From the NCBI GenBank assembly GCA_032622095.1, contig CP136061.1, forward strand, positions 187,124,369-187,188,368: a DNA stretch of 64,000 bases. Reading direction: 5' to 3'. The position numbers and the translations under genes were made by a program. Below are positions 53,905 through 63,800 of the stretch, one piece after another. This DNA is from Siphonodentalium dalli. Taxonomy: Eukaryota > Mollusca > Scaphopoda > Gadilida > Siphonodentaliidae. Every line of letters starts with the position of its first letter. The first letter of the stretch is position 1. The notes under the pieces are model-generated. The model saw only the letters and a program-made list of their open reading frames with translations, did no database searches and was not told where the DNA came from.

Positions 53905-55795
53905 AGTGCCCGGGCACGCCCGGGCAGGTCCGGGTGTTCTCATGGGCCCGAAGACAGTCTAATATGATGCCACATGGTAGTATGATACAGAATAAGCATA
54001 TATTGTGAAAATTGACTTGATGTGTCGTCAACCGGCGGGTTTATTAACCATTTAAATGCCGATATTGACTAAAAGAACCCGGGAGAGCCCAGACGGACGC
54101 ATAGACCCGACCATATTATATATTGATGACTAATGGTAGCGAGGCACTTACTAAAGGTATATATTGCAAATATTGACTCGCTATCTCGCTCGCGGCCGGC
54201 TTCATTAACCCCTTAAATGACGATATGCGCCAGAAGAACATGGCGCAAGCCCGAGCAGGCCCTGGTGATCTCATGGACCCGCAGACAGTCTAATATGATG
54301 TCATATGGTACTAGGATACAGAATAAGCATATATTGTGAAAATTGACTTGCTGTGTCGTCCACCGGCGGGTTTATTAACCATTTAAATGCCGATATTGAC
54401 TAAAAGAACCCGGGAGAGCCCAGACGGACGCATAGACCCGACCATATTATATATTGATGACTAATGGTAGCGAGGCACTTACTAAAGGTATATATTGCAA
54501 ATATTGACTCGCTATCTCGCTCGCGGCCGGCTTCATTAACCCCTTAAATGACGATATGCGCCAGAAGAACATGGCGCAAGCCCGGGCACGCCCGGGCACG
54601 CCCTGGTGATCTCATGGACCCGCAGACAGTCTAATATGATGTCATATGGTACTAGGATACAGCATAAGCATATATTATGAAAAATGACTTGCTGTGTCGT
54701 CCACCGGCGGGTTTATTAACCATTTAAATGCCGATATTGACTAAAAGAACCCGGGATAGCCCAGACGGACGCATAGACCCGACCATATTATATATTGATG
54801 ACTAATGGTTGCGAGGCACTTACTAAAGGTATATTGCAAATATTGACTCGCTATCTCGTTCGCGGCCGGCTTCATTAACCCCTTAAATGACGATATGTGC
54901 CAGAAGAACATGGCGCAAGCCCGGGCACGCCCGGGCAGGCCCTGGTGGTCTCATGGGCCCGCATACAGTCTAATATGATGTCATATGGTATAGTAGGATA
55001 CAGAATAAGCATATATTTTGAAAATTGACTTGCTGTGTCGTCCACCGGCGGGTTTATTAACCCTCTAAATATCGATATTAACTAAAAGAACCCGGGAGAG
55101 ACCGGACGGACACAGAAACCTGATAATATTATATATTGATGACTAATGGTAGCGAGGCACTTACTAAAGGTATATTGCAAATATTGACTCGCTATCTCGT
55201 TCGCCGCCGGCTTCATTAACCCCTTAAATAACGATATGCGCCAGAAGAACATGGCGCAAGCCCGGGCACGCCAGGGCAGGTCTTGGTGGTCTCATGGGCA
55301 GGCCCTGGCTGCCTCCTGAACCCGCGGACAGTCTAATATGATTCCGTACGGTAGTAGGATTCTGAATAAGCATGCAAATTTTCTTGCTGTGTCATCAACC
55401 GGCGGGTTTATTAACACTTTAAATGCCGATATTAACTTAAAGAACCCGGGAGAGCCTCGACTGACACAGCGACCCGATCATATTATATATTGATGAATAA
55501 TGGGATCGAGGCACTTACTAAAGGTATATTGCAAATATTGACTCGCTATTTCGTTCGCGGCCGGCTTTATTAATCCCTTAAATGACGATCTGCACCAAGA
55601 GAGCACGGGAAAGCCCGGGCAAGTCCGGGCAGGCCCTGATGGCCTCATGGGCCCGCGGACAGTCTAATATGATGTCGTATGGTAGTAGGATATATACAGA
55701 ATAAGCATAGATTATGAAAATTGACTTGCTGTGTCGTCCACCGGCGGGTTAATTAACCATTTAAATGCCGATATTAACTAGAAGAACCCTGGAGA
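53905..55795 (+). repeat. Left arm: 340-bp higher-order satellite, 5-6 units
   Basis: Units start near 53908, 54249, 54579, 54917, 55258 and 55608 at CCCGGGCACGCCCGGGCAGG-like words. Each unit contains two diverged halves of about 170 bp. Compare GACTTGATGTGTCGTC with CGGCGGGTTTATTAACC, and GACTCGCTATCTCGCTCG with GGCCGGCTTCATTAACC. It is thus a dimeric higher-order repeat. Confidence 0.92.
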
Positions 55796-56489
55796 CTTCT
55801 CGGGTTCGGTGATACCTTCGGGTTTGGCGATATTCCACGTACACGGGGTGAACGACGGGAATAAATAATAAGGTTTTAGAGAACTTATAAACTTTATTTC
55901 ATCTAAACGGCACTATCAGTAAATAACAAAACAAAAAATGTCCACCAACAGTACTATATAAGACACACATATATACACGTGTTTGCAATATAGGGCAAAT
56001 GAATATAATTTTGTCAAATTGTTGAGAACATTTCCCGGAAATCTAATCACTCGAACTTCCATATATATGTGTATTTTCGAAAGATTTATCGGACATTTTC
56101 AAATGTGTACAGTTAACAAAGGATGCTAAAACTAGTTTTTTCAACTGTGAACTGCATGCTTTAAATTTAACGAGTAATTCTTTTTTATATACATACTGTT
56201 GGACGTGTTACGTGGCGGTGAGCAAATTTTTCGACTGCATTGGGGGTTAAATTAAGTTTTTCACAAAAAAATATGCGGTTGTATATAGGAACGTATAAAC
56301 GATGGCCAATAATGCCGCCAATTCCTGATCGAGTGGGCACCAATATTATAAATGAACCCGCCGTGAACGATATATAACGGCAGTAAATGTTCATACCAGC
56401 TACCCTACCGCCATAAGGCATCACACTATACCGATCACTGGTCCATGGTGCCACCCGGACTTCCCCGAGCTCTCTCGTGATCAGGCTTT
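55796..56489. other. Central spacer of the foldback element
   Basis: It is unlike the arms and carries the minus-strand ORF listed separately. It is AT-rich, with no inverted structure of its own. Confidence 0.6.
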
Positions 56490-56520
56490 TTGCGCGTGTT
56501 CTTCTGGCGCATATCGTCAT
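56185..56520 (-). CDS. Unrecognised 111-codon ORF in the foldback element spacer
   Basis: The first 15 codons lie in the satellite arm (MTICARRTRAKSLITREL) and the rest in the spacer: VMPYGGRVAGMNIYCRYISF, then TAGSFIILVPTRSGIGGIIG, KLNLTPNAVEKFAHRHVTRP and a stop. It is basic, with a hydrophobic middle, and I know no family. The arm-derived start argues that the ATG is fortuitous, but the spacer part looks less random than most frames here. It may be a remnant of captured sequence or a transposase relic. Confidence 0.25.
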   Translation of the reverse strand: MTICARRTRAKSLITRELGEVRVAPWTSDRYSVMPYGGRVAGMNIYCRYISFTAGSFIILVPTRSGIGGIIGHRLYVPIYNRIFFCEKLNLTPNAVEKFAHRHVTRPTVCI

Positions 56521-57515
56521 TTAAGGGGTTAATGAAGCCGGCCGCGAACGAGATAGCGAGTCAATATTTGCAATATATACCTTTAGTAAGTGCCTCGCTA
56601 CCATTAGTTATCAATATATAATATGGTCGGGTCTATGCGTCCGTCTGGGCTCTCCCGGGTTCTTTTAGTCAATATCGGCATTTAAATGGTTAATAAACCC
56701 GCCGGTGGACGACACAGCAAGTCAATTTTCCTAATATATGCTTATTCTGTATCCTACTACCATATGGCATCATATTAGACTGTATGCGGGCCCATGAGAC
56801 AACCAAGACCTGCCCGGGCGTGCCCGGGCTTGCGCCATGTTCTTCTGGCGCATATCGTCATTTAAGGGGTTAATGAAGCCGGCCGCGAACGAGATAGCGA
56901 GTCAATATTTGCAATATATACCTTTAGTAAGTGCCTCGCTACCATTAGTTATCAATATATAATATGGTCGGGTCTATGCGTCCGTCTGGGCTCTCCCGGG
57001 TTCTTTTAGTCAATATCGGCATTTAAATGGTTAATAAACCCGCCGGTGGACGACACAGCAAGTCAATTTTCCTAATATATGCTTATTCTGTATCCTACTA
57101 CCATATGGCATCATATTAGACTGTCTGCGGGCCCATGAGACCACCAAGACCTGCCCGTGCGTGCCCGGGCTTGCGCCATGTTCTTCTGGTGCATATCGTC
57201 ATTTAAGGGGTTAATGAAGCCGGCCGCGAACGAGATAGCGAGTCAATATTTGCAATATATACCTTTAGTAAGTGCCTCGCTACCATTAGTCATCAATATA
57301 TAATATGGTCGGGTCTATGCGTCCGTCTGGGCTCTCCCGGGTTCTTTTAGTCAATATCGGCATTTAAATGGTTAATAAACCCGCCGGTGGACGACACAGC
57401 AAGTCAATTTTCCTAATATATGCTTATTCTGTATCCTACTACCATATGGCATCATATCAGACTGTCTGCGGGCCCATGAGACCACCAAGACCTGCCCGGG
57501 CTTGCCCGGGCATTA
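56490..57515 (-). repeat. Right arm: three 340-bp units in inverse orientation
   Basis: Units begin near 56498, 56838 and 57181 with GTTCTTCTGGCGCATATCGT. They are more alike to each other than the left-arm units are, suggesting recent homogenisation or expansion. Confidence 0.92.
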
Positions 57516-57536
57516 ATTAGTCACACCGATCAAATG

Positions 57537-57844
57537 AATCAGGGGATAATTTTTGATTGATAACAGCAACAGAAGTTTGAAGCGCTACGTCAGCCGACCT
57601 AAACCTGACAAACATCGACAATGCAAAATGCGATGTCGTAACCAATTGAATCGCACATAAGCTAATATACAAAGCCATCAATATTGCATCTAATATCTTT
57701 CGTTTGAAGATTCAAGAATATGATCATGTTGTTCTTTCTCAGTAGGGGATCCATTAAATTTTAATACATTTCAGAGGTAAACTTGATGTAAAATGATGTT
57801 TGTCGAGTGTCGATGCTCTGCATTTAACGTACATATAAGCATGA
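57537..57844. other. Part of the B-C intron, no features
   Basis: Nothing recognised. Confidence 0.5.
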
Positions 57845-57955
57845 CATACAATTTATGCCAATAATTATGTCTTACCTGTATTTAATTATCATGTTACTTG
57901 CAACTGCCTTTTAGTTGTTGTATTGCAATAAATTGTTCTGTTCTATTTTATAATA
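57845..57955 (+). mobile_element. 3' end relic of a family A LINE
   Basis: ATCATGTTACTTGCAACTGCC, TTGTTGTATTGCAATAAA and a TTCTGTTCTATTT tail align with the 3' end of the element at 13120-13230 (TTATTTGCAACTACCTG, GTGTATTGCAATAAACT, TTATCTGATCTTATC). Confidence 0.65.
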
Positions 57956-58075
57956 CAATAGCTAATATTCTTATTTAACTTCTGTATTTGAAGTTCAAAA
58001 CGTTCCAGTTTACCAAAGAGCCAAACCAAGTGATATAATATATATATATATATATATATGACGTGAGGTTTATAC

Positions 58076-58327
58076 CTATCTTGGAATGTTCGGCCGTATT
58101 GTGCAGTGTTGATGGCAAGCTGGAGAGTGAGGTCGACGTCGGGGAAGATGACGACCTGTGGGTTATTCTCGAAGACGTAACCACGCTCGCCAGCTTCGTC
58201 CTGAGTGTTGAAACCGTAGGTTCCCGACAAATCGATGTTAGTTGGACCCACACCGTCTCCCTCATCCTCGCCGTTAGATGATGCATCGGTGTTCCAGCTG
58301 TCGTAATCGTTGGTTGAAATGTTGTAC
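58076..58327 (-). CDS. DD3-3: DD3-3-like protein, exon B
   Basis: The acceptor TTTCTCAG precedes GTACAAC and the donor is GATAG|GTATAA. It holds 83 complete codons with phase 2 on both sides: YNISTNDYDSWNTDASSNGE, VGPTNIDLSGTYGFNTQDEA, GERGYVFENNPQVVIFPDVD, LTLQLAINTAQYGRTFQD. RYNIST-DY at the start continues RIR of exon A, a junction I recognise from DD3-3 proteins (LR-RYNIST-DY). It contains no Cys. A (TA)n tract (58041-58059) lies just past the donor. A damaged partial copy of this exon is at 60229-60310. Confidence 0.9.
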
Positions 58328-58893
58328 CTGAGAAATATTTAGCCATATGATAACAGACATATGATACACTCAAATGACGATGGTCGTAACTTTATAGAGT
58401 CGAAATTTTAAACCGTGCAACCGTTCCACCTACATATTAGAGGTATATTCTAAATATGAAATCTTAACTTGCAGCCTTGTGAGATTTTTATCGATACAAA
58501 AAAGTCATTCCCTAATATGACCGTATATATGTGAGCAGACTCTATATATAGTTCATATAGTGTCAACAATAACAAGCTGTCATGGCAGAAGACTTTACAG
58601 CAAACAGTTCACGATTATATAGATGTTTTGTCAGTATTCATTCTGGCTCGATCTAACTTTATCAAGATTTTCAAATAAAGATATATAGTTCAGTTTCTCA
58701 GAATAATGCAGAATGAATTGTAACCGACAAAAGTCTTAGATATGAGTGATTTCCCCACATTATGTTACATGATGGCAGTGGTGAGTCTAACGTAGCAGGG
58801 GACTGAACTCTGCACGACTCGTTGTTTGCAAGTAATTCTAGCTGGCGTTATCACACATCTTCTACATTAAACGAATTTTAAGTGCAGCTCCGA
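58328..58893. other. A-B intron, 5' part in plus coordinates
   Basis: Nothing recognised. Confidence 0.5.
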
Positions 58894-59241
58894 TTATTGC
58901 CACCCGCCTCCGCCGGATAAATTTTTTTCAATATATTCCAGATAATTTCCACGCGCGAAAACATGAGATAATATCGCATGTTTTGACGACATTATCGCAT
59001 GTTTCGGTGCGCCAGATAAAACAAAATGTGCGCCGTAATTAGTGATATAGAGTTTTTCATCCTCTTGGTTTACCAGCACATTCGCAAGAGAAAGAACAGA
59101 AGAATGTGGGAGCATCCTATTTTTAAGAAACGGTAAGAGCATGGGGCCTTTCAGAACCAGGAATCTGTATACATTTTGATGATGAAGAACTTCTTTGTAG
59201 AGTACTTCAAATTGAGCAGAGAATTTTTTTAGAAGGTGCAT
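58894..59241 (-). CDS. Unrecognised 115-codon ORF in the A-B intron
   Basis: The frame reads MHLLKKFSAQFEVLYKEVLH, VYRFLVLKGPMLLPFLKNRM, SVLSLANVLVNQEDEKLYIT, NYGAHFVLSGAPKHAIMSSK, HVFARGNYLEYIEKNL and ends SGGGGWQ before TAA. Amino-acid composition and the absence of low complexity make it look coding. An in-frame stop lies just before the ATG, so it is not an extension of exon A or B, and there are no obvious splice sites. It may be an intact small gene, a processed copy, or part of an unfamiliar mobile element. I cannot assign a function. Confidence 0.4.
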   Translation of the reverse strand: MHLLKKFSAQFEVLYKEVLHHQNVYRFLVLKGPMLLPFLKNRMLPHSSVLSLANVLVNQEDEKLYITNYGAHFVLSGAPKHAIMSSKHAILSHVFARGNYLEYIEKNLSGGGGWQ

Positions 59242-59692
59242 GCTTCATCTCATTTCAACAGCCATAACGAGAAGCCGAACAAATTTGAGAGAAGTCTTAT
59301 GTCCCCGACATTTAAGGCTGGTCATATGTCATATGTATAAAGTTCGTTCGAGTACGGGTTCAAATGATTTGTGCATAAGTTATACTGCTTTTTCGACTTA
59401 GAATGGTCTTGAATTTGATAACATTTTATGACCAAACAAACGGGCCAATTTAGCCACGTCCCATGCAGCGGCGCTTTTGTTTCATGCGAGGACCTGACAC
59501 CCTGACGTAAGAATTGTTATGATCTACTAATAGACATAACTGCATGGACGTGACTATAATATTATCTGTATAACACGGTATAAAGTCAAGCATCAGGATT
59601 ACCAGTACCAACTTAATTGAAACATCGGATTAATATTAAAATGATATATAGGAGGGTTACTTGATACATCGCACGGGTAATGGTATCCCTAC
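59242..59692. other. A-B intron, no features
   Basis: Nothing recognised. Confidence 0.5.
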
Positions 59693-59895
59693 CTTATTCT
59701 GAGTATGCACGTTTCCTCTTCGATGTTGGGGACTGTCCACGTAAAATTGTTGTGCAGTCCACCGATCTTGTTGCCCAGATGATTATCCCTGTTGTAGGGC
59801 GTCTTAATACATTCTGGTGGCGGAATATCATGCGATGCATATTCTTTCCATTCACCTTTCACTCCGTTGGGATCCGTCGCCGGCCATCTAAATGC
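59693..59895 (-). CDS. DD3-3: DD3-3-like protein, exon A (first visible exon)
   Basis: The donor ATAAG|GTAGGG leaves two bases of an Arg codon. The coding sequence reads RWPATDPNGVKGEWKEYASH, DIPPPECIKTPYNRDNHLGN, KIGGLHNNFTWTVPNIEEET, CILRIR. PPPEC, RDNHLGN-IGG and NWT-PN/CV-R-R blocks are familiar from DD3-3 proteins, where they follow a Cys-rich N-terminal half. I place the acceptor at ACGAGCAG|GCATTT (59895, phase 0). CATTTAG|ATGG (59887) is a possible alternative. The ATG at 59887 is out of frame, so this is not a first exon; earlier exons with the signal peptide must lie further along and are not visible before 64 kb. The five exons add to 1026 nt, a multiple of 3. Confidence 0.85.
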
Positions 59896-60228
59896 CTGCT
59901 CGTAAAAAGTATGAATCCATATCATGATCGAGCGCTATCGACGTTGTAGCCAAATGATTTCTCGGATGGATGGTCAATATATATATATATATATAGAATG
60001 TGGGACTATATTTGAATATTATCCCCCAATCCCATTGACTTATATTATATATATATATATTATTAGTTGTCATGTAGCTGTTCGCGTAGTGTGAATTTTT
60101 AACTACCGGAAGCCAGTCGTATCCCACGCGAGACCGAAGGCAGTTTGGGATACGGCTGACTAATGGTAGGTAAAAACCTTTACTAAATGAACAGACACGG
60201 GGTAACGTATATATCTATTGACTTTAGT
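59896..60228. other. Upstream intron of the DD3-3-like gene
   Basis: Two (TA)n tracts lie at 59979-59996 and 60044-60061. A short inverted pair GTCGTATCCCA / TGGGATACGGC is at 60116-60155. Confidence 0.5.
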
Positions 60229-60310
60229 TTATTCCCGAAGACGTAAACCACGCTCGGCAGCTTCTTCCGCAGTGTTGAAAACGTATAGGTTCCCGACAAA
60301 TCGATCTGAG
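60229..60310 (-). pseudogene. Decayed partial duplicate of DD3-3 exon B
   Basis: Plus-strand CCGAAGACGTAAACCACGCTC, AGTGTTGAAAACGTATAGG and TTCCCGACAAATCGAT align with CGAAGACGTAACCACGCTC, GAGTGTTGAAACCGTAGG and TTCCCGACAAATCGAT in exon B (58158-58250). Insertions of one and two bases break the frame. It lies upstream of exon A, in the same orientation, so it cannot be spliced usefully. Confidence 0.85.
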
Positions 60311-60599
60311 TTTATTTATCTCTAAATTGCGATATATTATCTAAATATTTGAGATAGTATCTCGAAATTTCGACATATTTTAAGATAAATCTCTAATAAT
60401 TTCGAGATAACTTTTAAATATATTGAGGTAATGTCAAGCATGCGCGGTGCACGTCAACTACATGTCATTGATTAGAGTTTTGATGTGGACGATGGATAGA
60501 GAGGAACAACATCATTCCCTGCATCACCACCTCGATCTGCTTTAAACAATTTCACATTCATAACACTAAATGGCTTTTATCATCTTGGGATCTGGGAAC
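60311..60599. other. AT-rich palindromic patch and spacer
   Basis: From 60318 to 60432 there are GAGATA, TATCTC and TTTCGAGATA words in both orientations, reminiscent of the GATATC arrays at 8-10 kb but without their unit or ends. Confidence 0.5.
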
Positions 60600-61330
60600 A
60601 CCACAAATGATAAATATCTCACAAATCATGCTTCGAGGGCTGAACTGGGTCGTTATCGCGTAGCAATTAATGCTATCGGTGATATGTATAAATATATAAA
60701 TAAACTGCATGCAGTAAAATCAAGAACTTTAATGGAAGATTCTTTCAGGGAATCCCTCATGTCCCCTAACTTGGGACGCACAATTAGTCAAAAGTGGTAT
60801 CAATATATCGCAATCTAATACAACAATAAGAGTGACAGACAAACTAATAATTGAAATGTTAAAATCAGAACATATAAATCAGTTCAAAAAAGACATTTTC
60901 GATGACGACAGACCAGATGTTGCTAATAAACTGCGAACTTACAGAACTGTCAAGACAATTATGATATAGAACTGTACCTCAGACACGTCCGATAGTCAGT
61001 GGCAAGAGAGATGTTCACTCTACTACGTGTTAGCAATCATATTTTAGCTATAGAAAAGGGTCGACACACGCACCCGAAAACGCAATTAAAAGACATTATT
61101 TGGTCACATGTGTGATGAACATAATGTTGAAACAGAATGCTGACTCTAGAAAAGACTTGTTTAATATTGCTCAAAATTATAGCATAGATTTCATAAACTT
61201 GAGTGATGATGATAAGTTCATCTTCATAATGAAAACAAGGACAAAAAAATAATCAGTTCCGTGTGCAACATCATTTGGTTATTCTTTCTAAAAAGACAGA
61301 ATGGCAATATGGGGAAATACACGTTGAAAG
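60600..61330 (+). pseudogene. Family A LINE C-terminal relic
   Basis: The first frame (60570-60818) reads NHASRAELGRYRVAINAIGD, MYKYINKLHAVKSRTLMEDS, FRESL, matching residues about 220-270 of the ORF at 11665. Further pieces follow in shifted frames: LIIEMLKSEH, DDDRPDVANKLRTYR and a damaged knuckle region with two internal deletions near 61080-61150. It ends with QNGNMGKYT-like sequence where the 12-kb copy reads RRNINMGK. Severely decayed. Confidence 0.75.
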
Positions 61331-61469
61331 TATTAATTTGTAATACTATAAAGTTATTACCGCACACTGGTGTACAGATCTGTACAGACTCATGGTCGAA
61401 TGGAGAAATATATTCTTGGAAAAAAAAATTTGTACCTTACTCAATCGTACCAATAGAATCACGTATATG

Positions 61470-61625
61470 CTGAAATTGTAAAGTTAACGGCACCGGTGTA
61501 TAATACGTTTTTGAAAATATGATAAATCGTATCCATAGGGTCAGGACAGGCTGAAATTGTAAACTTAAAGTCACCGGTGTAATAATATGTTGTTGAAAAT
61601 ATAAATACTCTGATAGCCTGAAAAT
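61470..61625. repeat. Tandem pair, about 80-bp unit
   Basis: GCTGAAATTGTAAAGTTAACG, CACCGGTGTATAATACG and TTGAAAATATGA recur in the second unit at 61550-61600. A single related copy lies near 3467-3510. Confidence 0.75.
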
Positions 61626-61910
61626 AATATATCACCTATTGGGAACCCCTGGTTTAGTGAAGTGCATTGTGGGAAGTTTAATTGTGATTCTCCTCCATCT
61701 TTATTTTCTGGAATTATCAACAAGATTTCTCCACTCCATTCTCTTAAAATCTACCCTGATCGGTCAAATTCTTTTGATAATTCTATCTAAATACATCTTA
61801 GCTACTATTCGGATCTGCTGTCCCGGTCTAAAAATGGATAGTTTGACCAAAACGACTATTGACAAAACTTTGTTTACAAATTGAGCGCACTCGATGACCC
61901 GTTCACGCTG
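61626..61910. other. No features recognised
   Basis: An 81-codon plus frame (61639) is Leu/Ile-rich without family resemblance and is not called. Confidence 0.4.
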
Positions 61911-62270
61911 CAAATTTATTATCGAAAACAAATTCAATTTCTTCCATCTAAAACATAATTACGCGCTGAACTCTGTCATTTTTAAGAATATAGTATTATT
62001 ACACACATATACACCAAGTTTCAGCTCAAAATTTTGAAAAATGACAGTTTTATAGACATAAATCGATTTTAATGGGAAATTCTTTGTTAAATTTTATCAT
62101 CGAAAAAAAAATCATTTCTTCGATCTAAAAAATAATTACGTGATGTACCCTGTCATTTTAGGAATATATAATTGTCTAAAACACAGACACCAAGTCTGAG
62201 CTTAATGTTTTGAAAAATAAGAGATTTATCGACATAAATGGATTTGTATATGGCAGATGCCATGTTAAAT
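61911..62270. repeat. Tandem duplication, 180-bp unit, two diverged copies
   Basis: AAATTTATTATCGAAAACAAA at 61912 corresponds to AATTTTATCATCGAAAAAAAA at 62090. CTGTCATTTTTAAGAATATAG corresponds to CTGTCATTTTAGGAATATA. The two units are about 75 percent alike by eye. Confidence 0.75.
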
Positions 62271-62361
62271 AAATTTTATGGCCCTGCAAATGTTTTCTGA
62301 GCTGTTCGATATTGGGCACTAGAGTCCATATTTGACGGGTTCACCCTGATAATTGTGTGAC

Positions 62362-63070
62362 AGTACAGTCGCGTTACTTTATACGTCAACATTGGTCATT
62401 ATCACTCGACAAATTTATTTCGGTCTATCGTATCAACCCCTATTTCCCCCGCGTAGCCTGACTAAGTGTCAACATTGGTCTTTATCGCTCCACTAGTTTG
62501 TATCGTTTCATCGGTATGAATTCCATATCCAATTATCCACATATAACCAACCCAACCTCTAATCCCGGTGCAATTTATTTCTTTCTTTCATCGGTAAAAA
62601 GTCATGTTACGTAATATTTTATTTCGTGATACTTGTACTTGTATGTCTATGGTATTACTATAGTATACTGTATACGTATATCAATTGCTTTTCCTTTCTA
62701 TATAATCCTGGTGCCATCTATAGAGATAATTTCATACCCCCCCCCCCCCCCCTCAATTTTATATCATTGCTGCTTTAGTACAGTCGCGATGCATTACATG
62801 GCAACATTGATCCACTAATTTATGTCAGTTCATCGGTACAAACCCCTTTTCCCCGAGTCCATATAACCAACCCAACATCTCATAGAACTCCATAAATGAC
62901 TATTCTGGCACTATATAGAGATGACTAAGATTCTGACACCCCCCTATTTTATAGCCTTGTTGCAACAGTAGAGTTGATATGCATAATATGTCAACATTGG
63001 TCGTTATCGCTCTACAAATTTATATCGGTTCAACCCTTAGTTCCCTGTATCGCCCACCCTTCCCTCAATT
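62362..63070. repeat. Diverged repeat cluster with CAACATTGGTC core
   Basis: ACAGTCGCG...GTCAACATTGGTCATTATC...CGACAAATTTAT...TCGGT...ATAACCAACCCAACC blocks recur near 62365, 62467, 62777 and 62970 with indels. A run of about 17 C lies at 62738-62754. Confidence 0.65.
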
Positions 63071-63334
63071 TATTTTTTCATTTGTATTATAGTCTCGTCA
63101 CATACACATTTTATCTTTTGTAACTTTTGCTTCAACGCGTCGAGTTCGCTGCAGACAATACAAAACTGACAACATTTTGAAATGTAAGCAGGCTTCAAAC
63201 TCATCTTATCCAAGAAAAACTCTGGTTACATAAGAAATTTGTGTATAAGGTGTACGCGCATTTGTTGCGTTAAAAACCAAAGGTCCCAAGTCAAGGTCCA
63301 AATCCCCAACACACTGATGTGAGGTTTCTATATA

Positions 63335-63800
63335 CAGTAATGTCCAAAGTAATTGATCACTTAATCACAGCAAATTTGTGTGTATTTTTTCATGATTCTA
63401 AATCCTGAAAAATTACCCATAATTATGCTGTGGTTAAAGGGTCAATTACTTTGGGCATTACTGTAACCAATATAAGGATTTGAGGTTTAATGATAACTCA
63501 ATCATCATACAGTAATGTTCAAAACAATTGACCTCTTGACCACAGCAGAATAATGGGTAATTTGTCAGGATTGTAAATGCTGAAAAAATACCCATAATTC
63601 TGCTGTGGTTACGTGGTCAATTACTTTGGGCATTACTGTAACCAATATAAGGATTTGAGGTTCAATGATAACTCTATCCTCATACAGTAATGTTCAAAGA
63701 AATTGACCACTTGACCACAGTAAAATTATTGGTAAATTGTCAGGATTTCAAATCCTGAAAAATTACCAATAATTATGATGTGGTTAAGTGGTCAACTAAT
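63335..63800. mobile_element. Tandem TA-flanked hairpin MITEs, 175-bp period, 2.7 copies
   Basis: CAGTAATGTCCAAAGTAATTG at 63335 pairs with CAATTACTTTGGGCATTACTG ending at 63463, and TA flanks both ends. A second copy is 63510-63638. A third starts at 63685 and lacks its right end. Each is a 129-bp near-palindrome, and the 46-bp spacer is also repeated, so the tandem arose by duplication of element plus flank. The ends resemble Tc1/mariner-type MITEs. Confidence 0.85.

Larger units (their letters stand above)
53891..57528. mobile_element. 3.64-kb foldback element with satellite arms and 8-bp target duplication
   Basis: ATCAAATG at 53883-53890 is repeated at 57529-57536. The ends GGGTGTGAATAATTAGTGCC and (inward from the right) CGGTGTGACTAATTAATGCC are inverted. 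Behind each end lies an array of about 340-bp units in opposite orientation: 5-6 units on the left (to about 55795) and 3 on the right (from about 56490). The spacer of about 700 bp has one 111-codon ORF. An 8-bp duplication is known for hAT, P and Merlin-type transposons, while arms made of tandem repeats recall foldback elements. No transposase is recognised. Confidence 0.9.

Noticed and set aside
58063-58281. Plus-strand 72-codon ORF, and minus frame 58373-57975
   Set aside because: Both are other frames of DD3-3 exon B; the correct frame is fixed by the splice phases.
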